Source: Chrysomallon squamiferum (lineage: Eukaryota > Mollusca > Gastropoda > Neomphalida > Peltospiridae). Taken from it: a DNA stretch of 64,000 bases. Position 1 is the stretch's first letter, and every line of letters starts with the position of its first letter. Positions 1 through 12,615 of this stretch are shown here, piece after piece. Location: positions 201,157 to 265,156 of the forward strand of contig CM022668.1 of the NCBI GenBank assembly GCA_012295275.1. The letters are read 5' to 3'. The position numbers and the translations under genes are program-made. Under the pieces are notes generated by a model. It was not told the origin of the DNA and did not search any database. It saw nothing but the letters and a program-made list of their open reading frames with translations.

Positions 1-1800
1 AAAATTAAAATGGCTAACATGGAATTTGTCCGGGGTAAAACAATGACTATATTCTTATGTTTTAATCATGTTACGTTGCGTTTATTATTAGTATTAATGT
101 TATTTTTGTTATTGCTTGTTATTGTTGTTTCAACTTTCATCGATATTTTGGTTTCATTATTATTATTCTTTATTTTTATTTTTTATTTTATTTTTATTAT
201 TTTATTTTTTTATTTATTTTTATTTTATTCTAAACGAAAACCTTGGAATATGACACGTTTACTTCATCTAGTGCAGCTGATAATACACGTACAGTGAAAA
301 GTTGTGTTTTCTTGTGACATCACAATGCTGCCATTAGATCGAATGACTACCGGATATGTATCAATTTCCGACATAGTTAAGATTTCGAAATTTCTTTCTG
401 GCAACAAACTCGGAGTTCCGTGTTTTCTTTTTCATCGAAATGAGAAGCAACACGGAAGAGCGTCGTTAATAATCCTCCGAGAAAAGTTGTATGAAAGAGA
501 AGTTAATGCACGTGTGTAAATAGATCCCTTTTGTCATGACGTTGGCACGTCCGTGATATCGCTTTGATGAATGAGATTACTGGAAATGTAAGAACCTGCG
601 CAGATAAACGCTTGTGGACGATCGCTTATATCAAAGGCTTGTAAAAGTTCGCTTATAATCAAAAAAACGAAAAATAGAATCTTTTCTCATTTGAAAAGCC
701 CTTCGAGTATTCGTGTGTCTGCTTCTGTTATTCTAACGGAAAAATACTTCAAAGCATGATAGCAAAAGTAGTTCGTTTAGAGTTTTGTTTTATAAATCAA
801 AATCGCGAAAATATTTTTCTTTCTTCAGTGCCACTGTCATTTTGGAAGTATTTCAACAAATATCATCTTAGTTTTTGCTTGTTTTCATTGGCTGTCTGGT
901 AAACATTAACATATGTGTATTTTTATTACTGATAAACACCTGTACACGTTCTAGAGCCAAAAACTACAGCCGAAATTAGATATTTCTGCGTTCTTTCACT
1001 CTCGTGGTGCTTCGATAGTCATTTCAAAATAAAATTATATATCGCCATTTTGTTCATAACAGTCGGATTTGATCCTGGCATTAGACAAAAAATAATTCGC
1101 ATGGAAACCAGTCTATAACAGTAAGATATTAATATTTTAAATATGTCACGGGGTGACAGAAATTTCAATAAATTGATCAATACCACTGACTCAAGATTAT
1201 TTTGGACTGTAGTCTGATTGTCTCTATGTCTATCATCAGTCAGACAGTGTTATATATGTATATGGAGCAATTGGATTGCTATTTACGTAGTCTGCGTGCA
1301 GATTTTTAAATGTATAGTGAAAACAACAAATCTAAAAGAGAACGACTAACAAAGCATAATATAGAATTTGACTCTAACAATTCAAACTTTCTGCCACTCA
1401 TTCTCTATTTATTTGTCTGTCTGTGTCCCTCTACCTTCTCCCCTCTCTGTCTCTCTGTTTCTCTTTATATATCTATATTTGTCTTAATCGAATTTATCTG
1501 TCATGTGTTATTTCGCTCTATGTCTCCTACATTTTTCCTCCGCTTTCTATCGGCTCCTTTAAAAAGAATGTATTTCTGTCCCTCTGCTACTGTCTGTATC
1601 GCTCTTTCTATCATTTTAAAAAAACAAATTCATTTATTTTCTCTCTCTATCTCACACACACACACACACACACAACAAACACGTTTACCAACGTTCTGCT
1701 TTAAATCCGCTCTCTTACAAAATAAGAGTAATAACATATTCTACAAACTGAAAAGAAGAAAATAATTCGCTCTCTAGATCCCATTTTATCACCAGGCTTC
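1..1800. other. No recognisable gene; AT-rich flank
   Basis: I see no exon with a recognisable domain. The open frames are short and low in complexity: T/A-rich hydrophobic stretches near 60-240, and pyrimidine-rich sequence at 1400-1680 ending in a short CA run at 1651-1674. These look like noncoding DNA. Confidence 0.6.
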
Positions 1801-1811
1801 ACCGTTTTAAT

Positions 1812-1917
1812 CCAATAACGCCGCTTCGATTGGTAAATTTTTTATTTATGACGTCATAAACGCAGGCTCTTGATGACTCCGGAATGAATTTGCCAAGACA
1901 ACAAATTGAAGTATAAA
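1812..1917 (+). promoter_or_regulatory. Promoter-like cluster: CCAAT, inverted CCAAT, CRE palindrome, TATA
   Basis: A CCAAT box (1812-1816), an inverted one (ATTGG, 1829-1833), a perfect TGACGTCA palindrome (1849-1856) and TATAAA (1912-1917) lie in the order expected of an animal core promoter reading rightward, in locally less AT-rich sequence. A start site would be expected near 1940. No coding exon is recognised downstream, so the assignment rests only on motif spacing. Confidence 0.3.
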
Positions 1918-3189
1918 GCAGATTTACTCTCCGCCTTGTAGAACCTGCTTCGCCTGTTTCCGTTGAGTTCGTGTTTTATATGCCGATTATTACGAAATTT
2001 ATCGATTATTACGTAATATAATTCGGCAATCAGAGGATATTTGTCGCTTAATACCTTTTTTATGTCCCAGCCTCTTTTGTTTGGTCTTGGTAATGGAAAC
2101 TGGTTCGGAATTGTTCGTAAGACGTCGCTAGACTCCGTAATGATATGCTATTGTAATAAGAATGTATTTGCTTAATTTGATTTAAATTCATTTTTTTTTT
2201 TTTTTTTTTTTCAACTATTTATTTATTTAACAGGAAGCATAAAAGGAATTATTTTAAGTACATTCTCTCTCTCTCTGACTCTCTCTCCTTTAAATAATTC
2301 AAAAGTTTGATCTGTTAACTAATAACACATAAAATATTTTTGAATTATTGCTAAATATCTTTTTCAGTCCTTCATTTACACATCTATAAAACAGTTGATG
2401 GGAGCTGTCTTAGCATTTAACCCCAGTACCTTTCACTCGAAAACACACTAGAAAAAAGACAACAGATAATGATTCCAGACCAGAGAGCACGCGTAATCCT
2501 CTAATCGTCTGCAACCGCCAACTGGTCGAGTCGCATATATCATGTCAAAAACTGCATGACGTCCACGTGAAAATCATCTGTTATGTGAGACCATGGTCGC
2601 CATTAACTTCGAGACGTTTGCTTCTTTGGGCACCAGGATTAAAATAAACTTTCTTTGTCTCCTGAGTTTGAACCAGCCTTGATGGGTTGAGAATACATTA
2701 CGATAATTGACGCACACAATTAAGACTTAACTCGCAAAATTGATGTTTTTTAATCCCGCCGAGAAATCCGGGAGTTTCTCCTTAAGAACTGACGTGGACT
2801 AGCAGACGAATTAAACGATGAATTAAACGCCAGTTTTGTTGTCTTGCGGTTTTGAAATATCGTCCAGTGGTCGAGCGGTCAAGGACAAAATGGCAAGTCT
2901 GTAGGGAAATCTGTGAAATGTGTCAAGATTTTGGTTTCACGCCATGATGGCTGGGTACAATAGGTGGAAGTGAAATAGCACTGCGTATGGGTGGATACCC
3001 CGCATTTTAAGATGGTTTCGATAAAGATTAATTTGTCAATAAATTTAATCTTGATATGACCCTGAAAGATGAAACCTGGACGCCAGGTGGCGCTTGTGAG
3101 ATGATTGTGTTTTAAAACTGAAACAAATTATCAATGTATCAAAGATGCTTAGCCATCACAATTATTTCAGTTTCAACAACAGCAGTTTC

Positions 3190-3480
3190 ACTGCTTCTGC
3201 TTCTTCTACTACAAAAACAAGAATATTACTACTACTAGCACAAACAATATCACTGCTGATACGTCTACCAAAAATACCACTAAAGCTACTATTAACAAGG
3301 CTGTTACTATTACTACAACTATTATTAAAATTATATCTATTGCTACTACCATTTAATAATATTTTTACCAGTGGTATTACTAGAAATGGCGTCTACTATT
3401 GCTGTTGTATTTTACTACAGCTTTTGGAGCTACAATTACTGTGTTACTATTACTACTATTATTCTACTACTATATAGAGA
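3190..3480. repeat. Degenerate ACT/ATT trinucleotide tract
   Basis: Imperfect triplets of A, C and T recur through this tract (actactact, attacta, ctactatta), ending in a short GA run at 3475-3487. The open frame over it is a product of the triplet periodicity rather than a gene. Confidence 0.6.
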
Positions 3481-4078
3481 GAGAGAGTTTAAACAAGATG
3501 CATAAATATTAACAAAGAGAGTTTATTAATACTAACAACTGCCTCAAAGTACAACACTAAACACACTGATGTATTTGACTTGTGCACTTGAAGTAGGAAA
3601 AAAACACAACTACTGCCAAGCACAACCAATTAACCTTCTGACAGTGAGCCGATATTAATTTTACTGTCAGTGGTTTCAACACATATGCTTAGCCGCGTTT
3701 CTCTTTCATCTGTCTTTTAATTGATGGGCTGGACAGGTGGTGGTGGGTTACTCACTGTTTGAACTGACAGTCAGGTTGAAAGTTTTGTTTTTGTTTGTTT
3801 TAGACGCGCAAAAACAGCCACATTCTATCAATCTCCATTTATAACCGTTGAATTTTACAACTTGAAATTTTGGCGTAGATAAAAAAAAAGCAAGAAAAAA
3901 AATACATGCCTTGAACTCCGTATTGCATAATCGAAATATTATTAGGTACGTGCTGGACCAACACGGCGATTGGCATAAAATATTCTTTTCCATAAGTATC
4001 ACTTACTCTTTTTTATCAGTGTTATTTGTGATGTACATTTGTGGTTCTTAAAACTATTGACATAAATACTTGTTTTGT

Positions 4079-4127
<49 letters not shown>
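4079..4127. repeat. (TG)n microsatellite
   Basis: About 49 bp of uninterrupted TG dinucleotide. Confidence 0.97.
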
Positions 4128-4128
<1 letters not shown>

Positions 4129-4611
4129 ACAAAACAGAGGTTTTATATATGTCTCTATCTCTCACTGTATGAACATATTCAGATTTTTTTTTTCTCTCTT
4201 CCCTCTTCTGTTTTTCGAACGCTTGCATTCTTCCCCAAAACCCTCTATATAATATTGTCTCTGTAGAATTATTGGAACTGCTCCAGATTCCACTAGACGT
4301 ACATCATAATTATTGCAAAAGTCTTCCTAGGGTTTTACAGCCTTTTAACTCCCACTTGTGGAATGTTAAATTACATTTCAGTTCATAGTAGTGCGCGCGA
4401 CGCTGACCGTTTTAATGACCCTTGACACTTTTGATGACGTCTTATGGTCATCTGGCATCAAACATTACAGGGGGCCCTTTTGGAAGGATAGAGCTGTTTT
4501 GGCAGCTGTGCTCAGACAGACGTAGATATAAATAGTTATTTCGAAAAGTAGATATATAGTTTATTTGCAATACATTATAAAATAGACAGAGACAAACACA
4601 GACAAACAGAC

Positions 4612-4616
<5 letters not shown>

Positions 4617-4681
<65 letters not shown>

Positions 4682-4682
4682 G

Positions 4683-4714
<32 letters not shown>

Positions 4715-4727
4715 TAGATAGATAGAT
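4617..4727. repeat. Compound (GATA)n(GACA)n(GATA)n microsatellite
   Basis: A GATA array (about 4617-4683) changes into GACA (about 4684-4713) and back to GATA (to about 4727). The T/C switch inside one array suggests a point mutation spread by slippage. Confidence 0.97.
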
Positions 4728-5804
4728 GAACATACATTCTAATATAAGGCAACAAAAATACAGATATACGGACGTACACATGAACACTTATAGACAGATA
4801 AACACGTTCAGCTAGCTAAACACGTTCAGGCACACTCACGTGCACTTCGTATTTACTAAGTTCAATAACAGTTATCCCAGAGAGAGCTCAGCTGACTCGC
4901 CGTGTCAAAATTGTTATAACAAAAACAGTCAGCTAATATCCATTAGTACACGTGACACTTGGTCAACATAAACGCGATGTTCAGAAAACCATTAGAAAAT
5001 AGCTCCTCCTCCATGAAGTGGTATAAAAGGAAGTAGAATCATACAAAAAGAAGTAGCAGTAACAACACTGTAGAAAAATTGAACTTACTACGCGGAAAAT
5101 ATTTTCAACGTGTTCAGAAAACGTGAGCATTGTTTGGAACAGGATGTAACCTTTGAAAGCACGAAGATGGATTACTAGTAGTAATTAAGATGGCTCAACC
5201 CAACGATCTAACTACTGAATTGAAACCTGGCCTGGCATTCTCTTGCTAGTGAGAAAAATGGGAAGATCGATATTATGATTACTGAGAAATTACCTCCAGC
5301 AAAACCTATAAGATTTCCTTCATCACGAAAGGTTTTGGAGCTGATGAGTTTAACAGGATCCCGGAAATGTAATGACGTAAACAGATCAGACGAAATGACC
5401 CTCTGCGTTGTAATGACGTAAGCAAATCAAACAATCTGGCGGCGTCCAGTCCACAGTTCTCGTCTACTATGACAAAGGAATCGCTTAATTTAATGGTCAA
5501 TTCATTGACTGTACTCGTCAATACTTCGTCTGTTCTGGACAATATTACGACCATTTACGATATTTGTGGTCATCGTTTTATCGCCTGGCGTGTGGCGAAT
5601 GCTAGACAGTGCTTAAAACGATGACATAACACGTAATTTTAGTCTGTTTTTATGTGAACAGCGTCTGCTGGTTAGTGTCAGACATGACTCTCAGCTTGTA
5701 CATTTATGTATATTGCTGTCATCTGAAAATATCTCACAACTGAATTAGAAAAGTTCAGACTTCTGCAGTGACAATTGTTTTATTAAATAAACCACACTGA
5801 TTCT

Positions 5805-6200
5805 ATTACCACTACTAGAAGTATTAGTTTTTGATAGTAGTAGTAGTGCTACTACCAGTATTATTACTGTAAGTAGTGTTACTACTACTGCTACTAACAC
5901 CATCATCATCACAATTTACTGCTACTAGTACTTCTGACACTGATATTATTATTACTGCTGCTACTACTATAATTACAACTTTTATTGCTGCTATTGAGAC
6001 TGCTATAATATTATAATATTATGACTGCTGCTACTGCTATGACTAATAGCAGTAGTGGTAGCGCTTCTGTCAATCCAAAAATTATGTTGCTGCTGCTACT
6101 GTAAATAACAAAAGCAATGACAATAACTACAACAAAAACAGCAGCAACAACAACAACAGCAACAATAATATTAATAACTACTACAAAAACAACAACAATA
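5805..6200. repeat. Degenerate trinucleotide tract (ACT/GTA, then CAA)
   Basis: Imperfect ACT/AGT/TGC triplets run to about 6100 and pass into CAA/CAG/AAC triplets up to about 6200. Such triplet-periodic DNA recurs in the window (3.2, 23.8, 39.5 and 55.7 kb). Confidence 0.6.
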
Positions 6201-7264
6201 TAGTGATTACCTCATGAAACAAAAATAATTCAAAGGCAAAATATTTTAAGAGAATGCCTAATATAAAGGAAACGTCTCGAAAACAAGGGAGGAAAAGAAA
6301 TGACGAAATGAAAAAGATCTAAAAAATTCAAAACAATACTTTGTGGTATTTCCAGATATCGCGAGATCTCGCGAAATGTATCGCATGTCATGAAAACGGC
6401 GATAAAACTGTAACCGCATACTGATCGCCATTTGCGATAAAATCCGTTTCAATCGAATCGTGGGTTACTACTGTCGTGGTTCTTGCAACATCGTCTGAGA
6501 CGACACACAGCCACTGAGTCAATGTAACTCGATAGTTTTACAGTGTCACGCCCGAATGAAGAATATGCACAAAACAGAGATTGTTTTTTCTTACAGAAAA
6601 TATTTCTTTTTAATTTTTTCTTTTCTTTCTTTCTTTCTTTATTTATTTTTCATTATTTTATTTTATTTTATTTTCATTATCTTAATAGAGATTACCTTGA
6701 ATATACGAGTATTTAAGTAAATCAAGATACAAATTTAATATTAATTAATAAATTAGCAGTAATGATAGTAGTAGACAGATGAAAAACAAAAAAGTAAAAG
6801 AAAAAAGGCACACAAAAACGTTAAATAAAAAGTAAAAAACTAGAAAAAGTAAAAATAAGTATATATAATATACAAAAAGAAGTCCAGTTCTATTCAATAA
6901 AAGAGAAATTAGTTGTAAGTGTACATTCAACAGCTCTAAAATTGGCAGTATAGCAGTTTCAATTATAGTGATGGTAGAAAAGAAAATGACTGATTATAGT
7001 AGATTTAGCGATAGTAAATGCATAATAGAAAAAGATGCAGTTATAGAAGTTGTAGGAGTAATGTTACTAATTGTAGTGATAGCAGTCATAGGACTATTTA
7101 TAGCAACAGTTTTAATGGTACTCGTAGTATTTTTATTGTTGTTGTTGCAGCAATGGTATTAAAAGTAATATGTATATATATCTTTAAAATAACTTAAACA
7201 ATAAATTCTAAAACAACTTCAAAATGTTTCTGTCAAAACAATGATTTATGTGAATATGTGTACA

Positions 7265-7386
<122 letters not shown>

Positions 7387-8204
7387 AAATGAACATTGAG
7401 AGGGAGGCAGAGAGAGAGCTTTACATTAATATTAATACAGCCTTTGAAGAACGAACTTTTATACGTTTTAATTTTATTTATTTATTTTTATTATCATTAT
7501 TACGTTTTTCTTTAAGATGAGATTATTGCAGGGGACGTAACTCCATTTTATTAACGAAAGAGGAGTTGTCTATGCATTATGTATGCAAACAATATTCTCC
7601 TTAACCACAAAAACAAGTTAAATTGTCTACAGCTTAATGTTATAATTTTTGAAAAGTGTCGTATATTCTAGTATAGAAATGATTAATCATGCCTGAAAAA
7701 GGAATTAATTTTAAAGATCTCTAATATATTTAGGACGGTAAACCGTTTTTTATCTTATGTAGTAGGGCCCTTAACAATACCCTAATAGGACCTCGTTCAA
7801 GCTGTGGAAAGTTTTCTCAGCGATATTTAGATGTACTGTTTTCTGTGTTTCTTTAACGTAGCAAATTGGTCCTAACTTATTTACTAAGCCACGGATTGCA
7901 ATTTAGTTTATACCGACTTGTAGAATTCGCTAGTAGCTTTTTTTTTTACTAATTATAATATTTTATATTGTTGTACTTTGAAAGTACAGTTTTTGAAAAT
8001 CTCGGTAACATATTTAATATTTACCTAATGGCTTACTTTAAAATAGTTTAACATCTCATAATTAAGCTATATATATCCTTAAAGTAAATAAATATGTTAA
8101 CCATTCATTTCTACAAATATTCCTAACAATAAGTTTTAATTAAATATCTACTTTTAGTTAACAGTAATCCAATTACTGAAATCACCTAACAATTAACGAT
8201 CATT

Positions 8205-10078
8205 AGCGAGAGACAAATGGACAACACGGTGGCTTGCGGAACTGGGGGGACTGCACCTTCACAGCAGGACCCCTAAAACAGGTAAGCATTAAAAAAGAAA
8301 AAAAAAAGAAACCATCAAAACGAACACCCACCAAAAAAGACTTCCTGACAGTGGCAACCAAATCAAGTCCGACAATACACAAACAAAAATAAAACCACCA
8401 ACATCGCCCAGACAACCCCACAAAACAAAACCCCCAACTCGCCCCCCAAATTATTGAACAACACAGAGGAGTTTCCACACCTCACCCTCACACCTTAAAG
8501 AACTTGGCCTAGAGAGTTCTTCTACTCAAGCGTTTCACCAACTGGACGAGGAAAAACTCCTTAATACAAAAAGACACCCAATATACAACAACAAAAAGCG
8601 TACACTCGATTCCCGCTCCATCAACAATGACAACCACAGCAACAGACTACTCTCTACGAAGCCTGGTGAAAATGAAAACAATCAAAGAAACGCCACAAAA
8701 TAATACAAGCAATAAATAAAGAAAATCTTCACGTGATAATTCAGAACCTCACGATCTGGAACAATGACTAATGGGATGTGCTTCTGTCTGCCACAACAGA
8801 AGTAGACCACATCTTTTTTCATAACAAATTACGCAAATTACTGAATTTAATCAAAACCAGTAAAATGCGCCCAATGCCAACGATGGGAATCAATGAGGGA
8901 CACCCAGCGTGTGGGTGGCAGACTCCCTAAGAAAATGGCAGACAACCCGCGCCGTCAACCCATCCACTGCTGTAACTGTAATCGCCGACAACACATGAAA
9001 AGCCACCTATGTCCGGCCTACAAAAACGCAATTAAACACCTAGAGGCCAAACATACACACACAGCCACACACAGCCACACACGCGTACATACAAAGCCAC
9101 GAGACAAAGACAAAACAAACGCAACCAGGCGAACTGAACAACAAAGACAGCCCAGTGACAGCCCTCCAACTACTCAGTGTTGTCACTGGGCTGTTCCTAG
9201 ACGGATCAGTGCGGACCCCCAACTCCAATAACAGGACGGATGCCGCCATAGAGAAAGCCACTTTGGTAGCATGTCAGACCCTCCAAAAACACCTGGACGA
9301 CCAATGGAGTTTAACAAGGTGCTCCCAAACTCCATGAACTACTACCAAAACAACATCAACACCGGTAACACTAACCAAGTGAAATAAACACAATCAAATA
9401 CACGCAACAAAACTAATCTCCAACAATACCAAACTCCTTCACACCACACATGGGAGACAAACAACACAAGCATAAAAACAACAAATATAAACCATCTAAA
9501 CGCCTAAACGTCATTCATTGGAATGCTAAAGATCTCACATCAATAGGTCATGGGTACGAACTCATACGCTACATACTCAACTCTAATCATCATATTGATA
9601 TAATCTGCATACAAGAAAACTGGATCAGCAACACACAAACACGGAACAAACAACTGTTCCAAAACTTTAACATTCCAGGATTCTTTGGCTTCTTTCACAA
9701 CACTAACTTCACCACGAGAGGAGGAGTAGCAACTTATGTCAGAAATGAACTATCTTACTCACGTATCCCACTAACCAATCACCACCCCAACATAGAGACA
9801 CTTGGGTGGGGTAACAATCCTTGGTCAGGCTGAAAACATTAACGTTTTTAACTACTCTAGTCACCAGGCAAAAATCAATACAATATAACACTAGTATTGC
9901 CTCTAAATATATCGATAATTCCATTATACTGAGGGATTTCAACACCAGGAACCACCTGTGGGGATCCACTAGTACATGTAAACAGGGAGCCATCATCGAA
10001 AAATGTACGGACCTTAACAAACACATATATCTAACGCCAACCTACCTATCAGACATATACAACACCTGGTCATGCCTT
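8205..10078 (+). mobile_element. Decayed non-LTR retrotransposon (LINE), 5' part
   Basis: The base composition becomes abruptly C/A-rich on the plus strand near 8205, as in many LINEs. An ORF1-like protein with a zinc knuckle (about 8893-9231) is followed by an AP-endonuclease-type ORF2 start (about 9450 onward). No reverse transcriptase follows: the element is cut off at or near the left LTR of the gypsy element at about 10079. Multiple frameshifts and stops show that it is dead. The family (Jockey/CR1-like group) cannot be fixed without a search. Confidence 0.75.
8893..9231 (+). pseudogene. LINE ORF1 (gag-like) remnant with zinc knuckle
   Basis: The frame contains CCNCNRRQHMKSHLC, a CCHC-type knuckle (C-x2-C-x4-H-x5-C) near residues 26-40, followed by AYKNAIKHLEAK. 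This is typical of the C-terminal end of LINE ORF1 proteins, which bind element RNA. The part downstream of the knuckle is histidine/threonine-rich low-complexity sequence. Upstream, from about 8290, the same strand carries broken lysine/proline/threonine-rich frames that are probably the rest of ORF1. No intact start can be assigned. Confidence 0.65.
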
Positions 10079-10138
10079 GATACTATCTTAGTGGGGAAAA
10101 ACGCCTCGCTTGGACATGCCATAAGCAGATTAAAATAA
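9450..10138 (+). pseudogene. LINE ORF2 endonuclease domain remnant
   Basis: The first frame (9450-9833) has LNVIHWNAKDL followed by IDIICIQENWI, the beginning of an APE-type endonuclease with its catalytic QE motif. After a frameshift near 9830, the second frame (9821-10138) has ILRDFNTRNHLWGS, corresponding to the GDFN-H motif, then SCLDTIL. In an active element this domain nicks target DNA to prime reverse transcription. G to R in the GDFN motif, the frameshift and the missing RT show it is dead. The last 60 bp or so overlap the direct repeat that I call the 5' LTR. Confidence 0.75.
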
Positions 10139-10731
10139 AATATATTTAACTATAGCAACCAAAAGTATAAAGATAAAAGTCGTCAAGTTACAATCCATCC
10201 AATCTAACAACAGACATATAATTAATTAAAATACCTAATTCATTAATACGTAATGATATGATCCGGCTCCAATTAAAGGGTATGCGCCGATTAAGGACCG
10301 CTGTAAACAAAAGATGTCTTATCCCGAGTAAACTGATTACGGCAATAATCTTCACAATAATTAAAATACCTAAATACAGTAATACGTAAAGATATGAGCC
10401 GAGTGCTATAAAATAACGCAGAGACCAGTGTCCAGTTTCTGCGACGGACACGCCCGCTGACTTGTCAGAAGGCGTGCCCGTCGCAGACGTGCTTCACAAC
10501 AGCTTGCTCTGATTAGCACGTTAATTTTTTTCCTATTCCTATTCCTAGTGTCCAGTTACAACACACTTGGCTGACCAGCAATAAACACTTCAGAACTCGG
10601 CTCATTTCTCTTTCATTTTTATATTTAGACTGGACCCCATTGCTCCCAGACTGCATTTCCCAAAGTAGTTCTACAGCTAAATAACCACGGTTATAAAATA
10701 ACCAAGGACAAAATAATAATCACGATTATAA
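10079..10731 (+). repeat. 5' LTR of the gypsy element
   Basis: This sequence is repeated directly at 17583-18300 with small differences. It carries TATAAAA at 10407-10413 and AATAAA at 10580-10585, the expected U3 promoter and R/U5 polyadenylation signals in the right order. It holds one copy of the block AGGACCGCTGTAAACAAAAG...ACTGATTAC, whereas the 3' LTR has two. Confidence 0.75.
10407..10585 (+). promoter_or_regulatory. LTR promoter TATA box and poly(A) signal
   Basis: TATAAAA at 10407-10413 and AATAAA at 10580-10585 are both preserved in the 3' LTR (18005-18011 and 18167-18172), so both predate LTR divergence and probably defined the U3-R-U5 layout. Confidence 0.5.
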
Positions 10732-10732
10732 G

Positions 10733-10750
10733 TGGTGGAGATCAAACGAT
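10733..10750 (+). other. Candidate tRNA primer-binding site
   Basis: Just after the 5' LTR comes TGGTGGAGATCAAACGAT. It begins with TGG, complementary to a tRNA CCA tail, two bases from the LTR end. I cannot name the primer tRNA. Confidence 0.45.
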
Positions 10751-10989
10751 CCCTGCCAATGAAAGGGGCCAGTCCAATAAACTACAGAGAGAGGCTTCGA
10801 GGATGCCAAATAGACCCACTGACAACACCAACGCCAACACCGGCGTTCTATTAAGCAATATTTATACAGCCATCATCAACAACAGCTACAACTACTTCTC
10901 AGATCACGCCATCTGCTTCTATGTCAACAACTAGTGATTCATCCATCAATTCCCTACCAGTACCAATAGCACAAACAATTACTCCCATC

Positions 10990-11935
10990 ATGACCTATGT
11001 AACACTGAACAGATTTTGTGGAAGCCAGAATATATCGACTTGGTGGAATGATTTTGACAGGACTAATTGCCTTAAACGGTTACTCAAGTGAACGAGCGTG
11101 TCTGTTGCTGCCATTCTACTTAGAGGGAACAGCCAAGATGTAACATCAGGACTTAACAGAAGAAACAAAGAAAAGCCTGCCACTACTGCAACAAGCTTTT
11201 GAGAACCGATTGAAATAAAGTTCGGCTTTCAAGTTGGCACTTTTTCCCATGTCACAGAAAACAACTGAGGCCGTGGAGGACTACATAACACGAGTCCAAA
11301 CAGCAACGCGATATAAAAACCTACCAAAAGAGCTTGTAGTAGCGATAGCTGTAAACGGCCTTCAGGAGACTCTTCGACAGTGGGTCTACAATAAGGAGCC
11401 CACAATTCTTGAAGAGGTTAGACATTTTGCACATGTAGCTAACCAATCCACTATAATGATGCAGCTGGCCAGTACGGCTAAACTGGAAGAAAATGTGGGC
11501 CACCTGTCGACATTGGTGGAAGCCTTACTAACTAGCAAAGGTTAGGAGGTCAACCGACTACAGCACGAGGCCATACCGCAACAGGAAATGACACCACCTC
11601 AGGCATCCAGCCGAAGACGTTTCGGGTCACACTTTCCAGCCCCACGGAACAAACCTTACCACAAAGAGAATCAGGAGCCTGCATACTAAGCAATATTTCA
11701 ACACCAAGATTTCAGCCACAATACCAGCGAGCCCACCACGATCGACCGATGTCGGCTCCACTGCAGCGGCCAACCAGACATCACCAGCAACCTCTACCAC
11801 CCCATCTACAACAGCGCTGTAAAGGATGTGGTGAGTACTGCCCTAATTGATTTGTTTTTCCACATGCCAACACAATTTGTAAATTTTGTTCATATAGAGG
11901 TGACCATGAATCAGTATGCATTAAACGCTACAATA
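10990..11935 (+). pseudogene. Gypsy gag remnant with zinc knuckles
   Basis: Broken frames carry retrotransposon gag features: FCGSQNISTWWNDFDR near the start, then LPFYLEGTAKM, and ALFPMSQKTTEAVEDYITRVQ in the best open stretch (11234-11545). Near 11815-11930 come cysteine-rich CKGCG and CKFCSYRGDHESVC segments like nucleocapsid knuckles. At least two frameshifts and several stops interrupt it. Gag would form the particle and package element RNA. Confidence 0.65.
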
Positions 11936-12048
11936 GCCATACGAGATAGGAATTCGCGCCTGACAGACAGATTTAATCTGATATCAGGCACAAACCAGAA
12001 TATGTTTCACTTGTAGCTCCCTTAACAAAAAACACAGTTCAAGTTAAG

Positions 12049-12327
12049 GTGGGTCAAGTTAAAACGACGGCTCTTGTAGACACAGGTGCATCCATTAGCT
12101 GTATTAGCGAACAGTCCATGCACAAATTACAAGTACAGCACTTGATGTCCAAGTGTGGCATCCCTGTCATCATAGGAATAGGGGGAGAAAAACGCCCAGT
12201 CTTAGGGTCATTATCTCTTAGAATTCGGACTGGCAACATTTCTGTTTCACAAACCTTTCATGTCTTTTCTTCTCTTCATCACTCCCTTATTCTTGGACTT
12301 CCTTACACACAACAGTGCTACCATTGA
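12049..12327 (+). pseudogene. Gypsy aspartic protease remnant
   Basis: ALVDTGASISCIS near residue 9 is the catalytic D-T/S-G motif of retropepsins, followed by IGIGGEKRPVLGS and ILGLPY, which match the flap and the second conserved ILG block. In the living element this enzyme would process Gag and Pol. The reading frame is open here but is not continuous with gag upstream or RT downstream. Confidence 0.75.
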
Positions 12328-12365
12328 CTTAGCGGCTCGTAAACTTTACATTTACGGTGGTTTCA

Positions 12366-12600
12366 TTTCTGTTTGTCTAGGTATCTGCAGCTACTATCGA
12401 AAATTTGTCAACAACTTTGCAGGCATTGCTTCTCTTCTCAACAATCTTCTCCAGAAAGATGTTCCATTCAAATGGACAGTCCAATGTCAGCAAGCTTTTC
12501 TTCAGCTTAAAAGGACTCCAAGGTCGCTCCCAAGAAGATGATCTTCGAAATGGCATTTGATACCATTTCTATCTGCTCAAGCACAGAGGACAGAAAAACA
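12366..12600 (+). pseudogene. Gypsy reverse transcriptase, C-terminal (thumb/connection) remnant
   Basis: CLGICSYYRKFVNNFAGIA followed by LLQKDVPFKWTVQCQQAF is the conserved region just downstream of the RT palm in gypsy Pol. Only about 40 bp separate it from the protease, so fingers and palm, including the catalytic YxDD region, have been deleted. The frame decays just before the hAT insertion at 12616. Confidence 0.75.
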
Positions 12601-12615
12601 ACCGTCCATCTATGG

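Noticed and set aside
10-297. Hydrophobic 95-codon frame.
   Set aside because: Made of TTA/TTT/ATT-rich low-complexity DNA, without splice sites or motifs.
5306-5554. Minus-strand frame with fairly complex composition (VNELTIKLSDSFVIVDENCG).
   Set aside because: No recognisable family, no clear splice sites and no neighbouring exons; not enough to call a gene.
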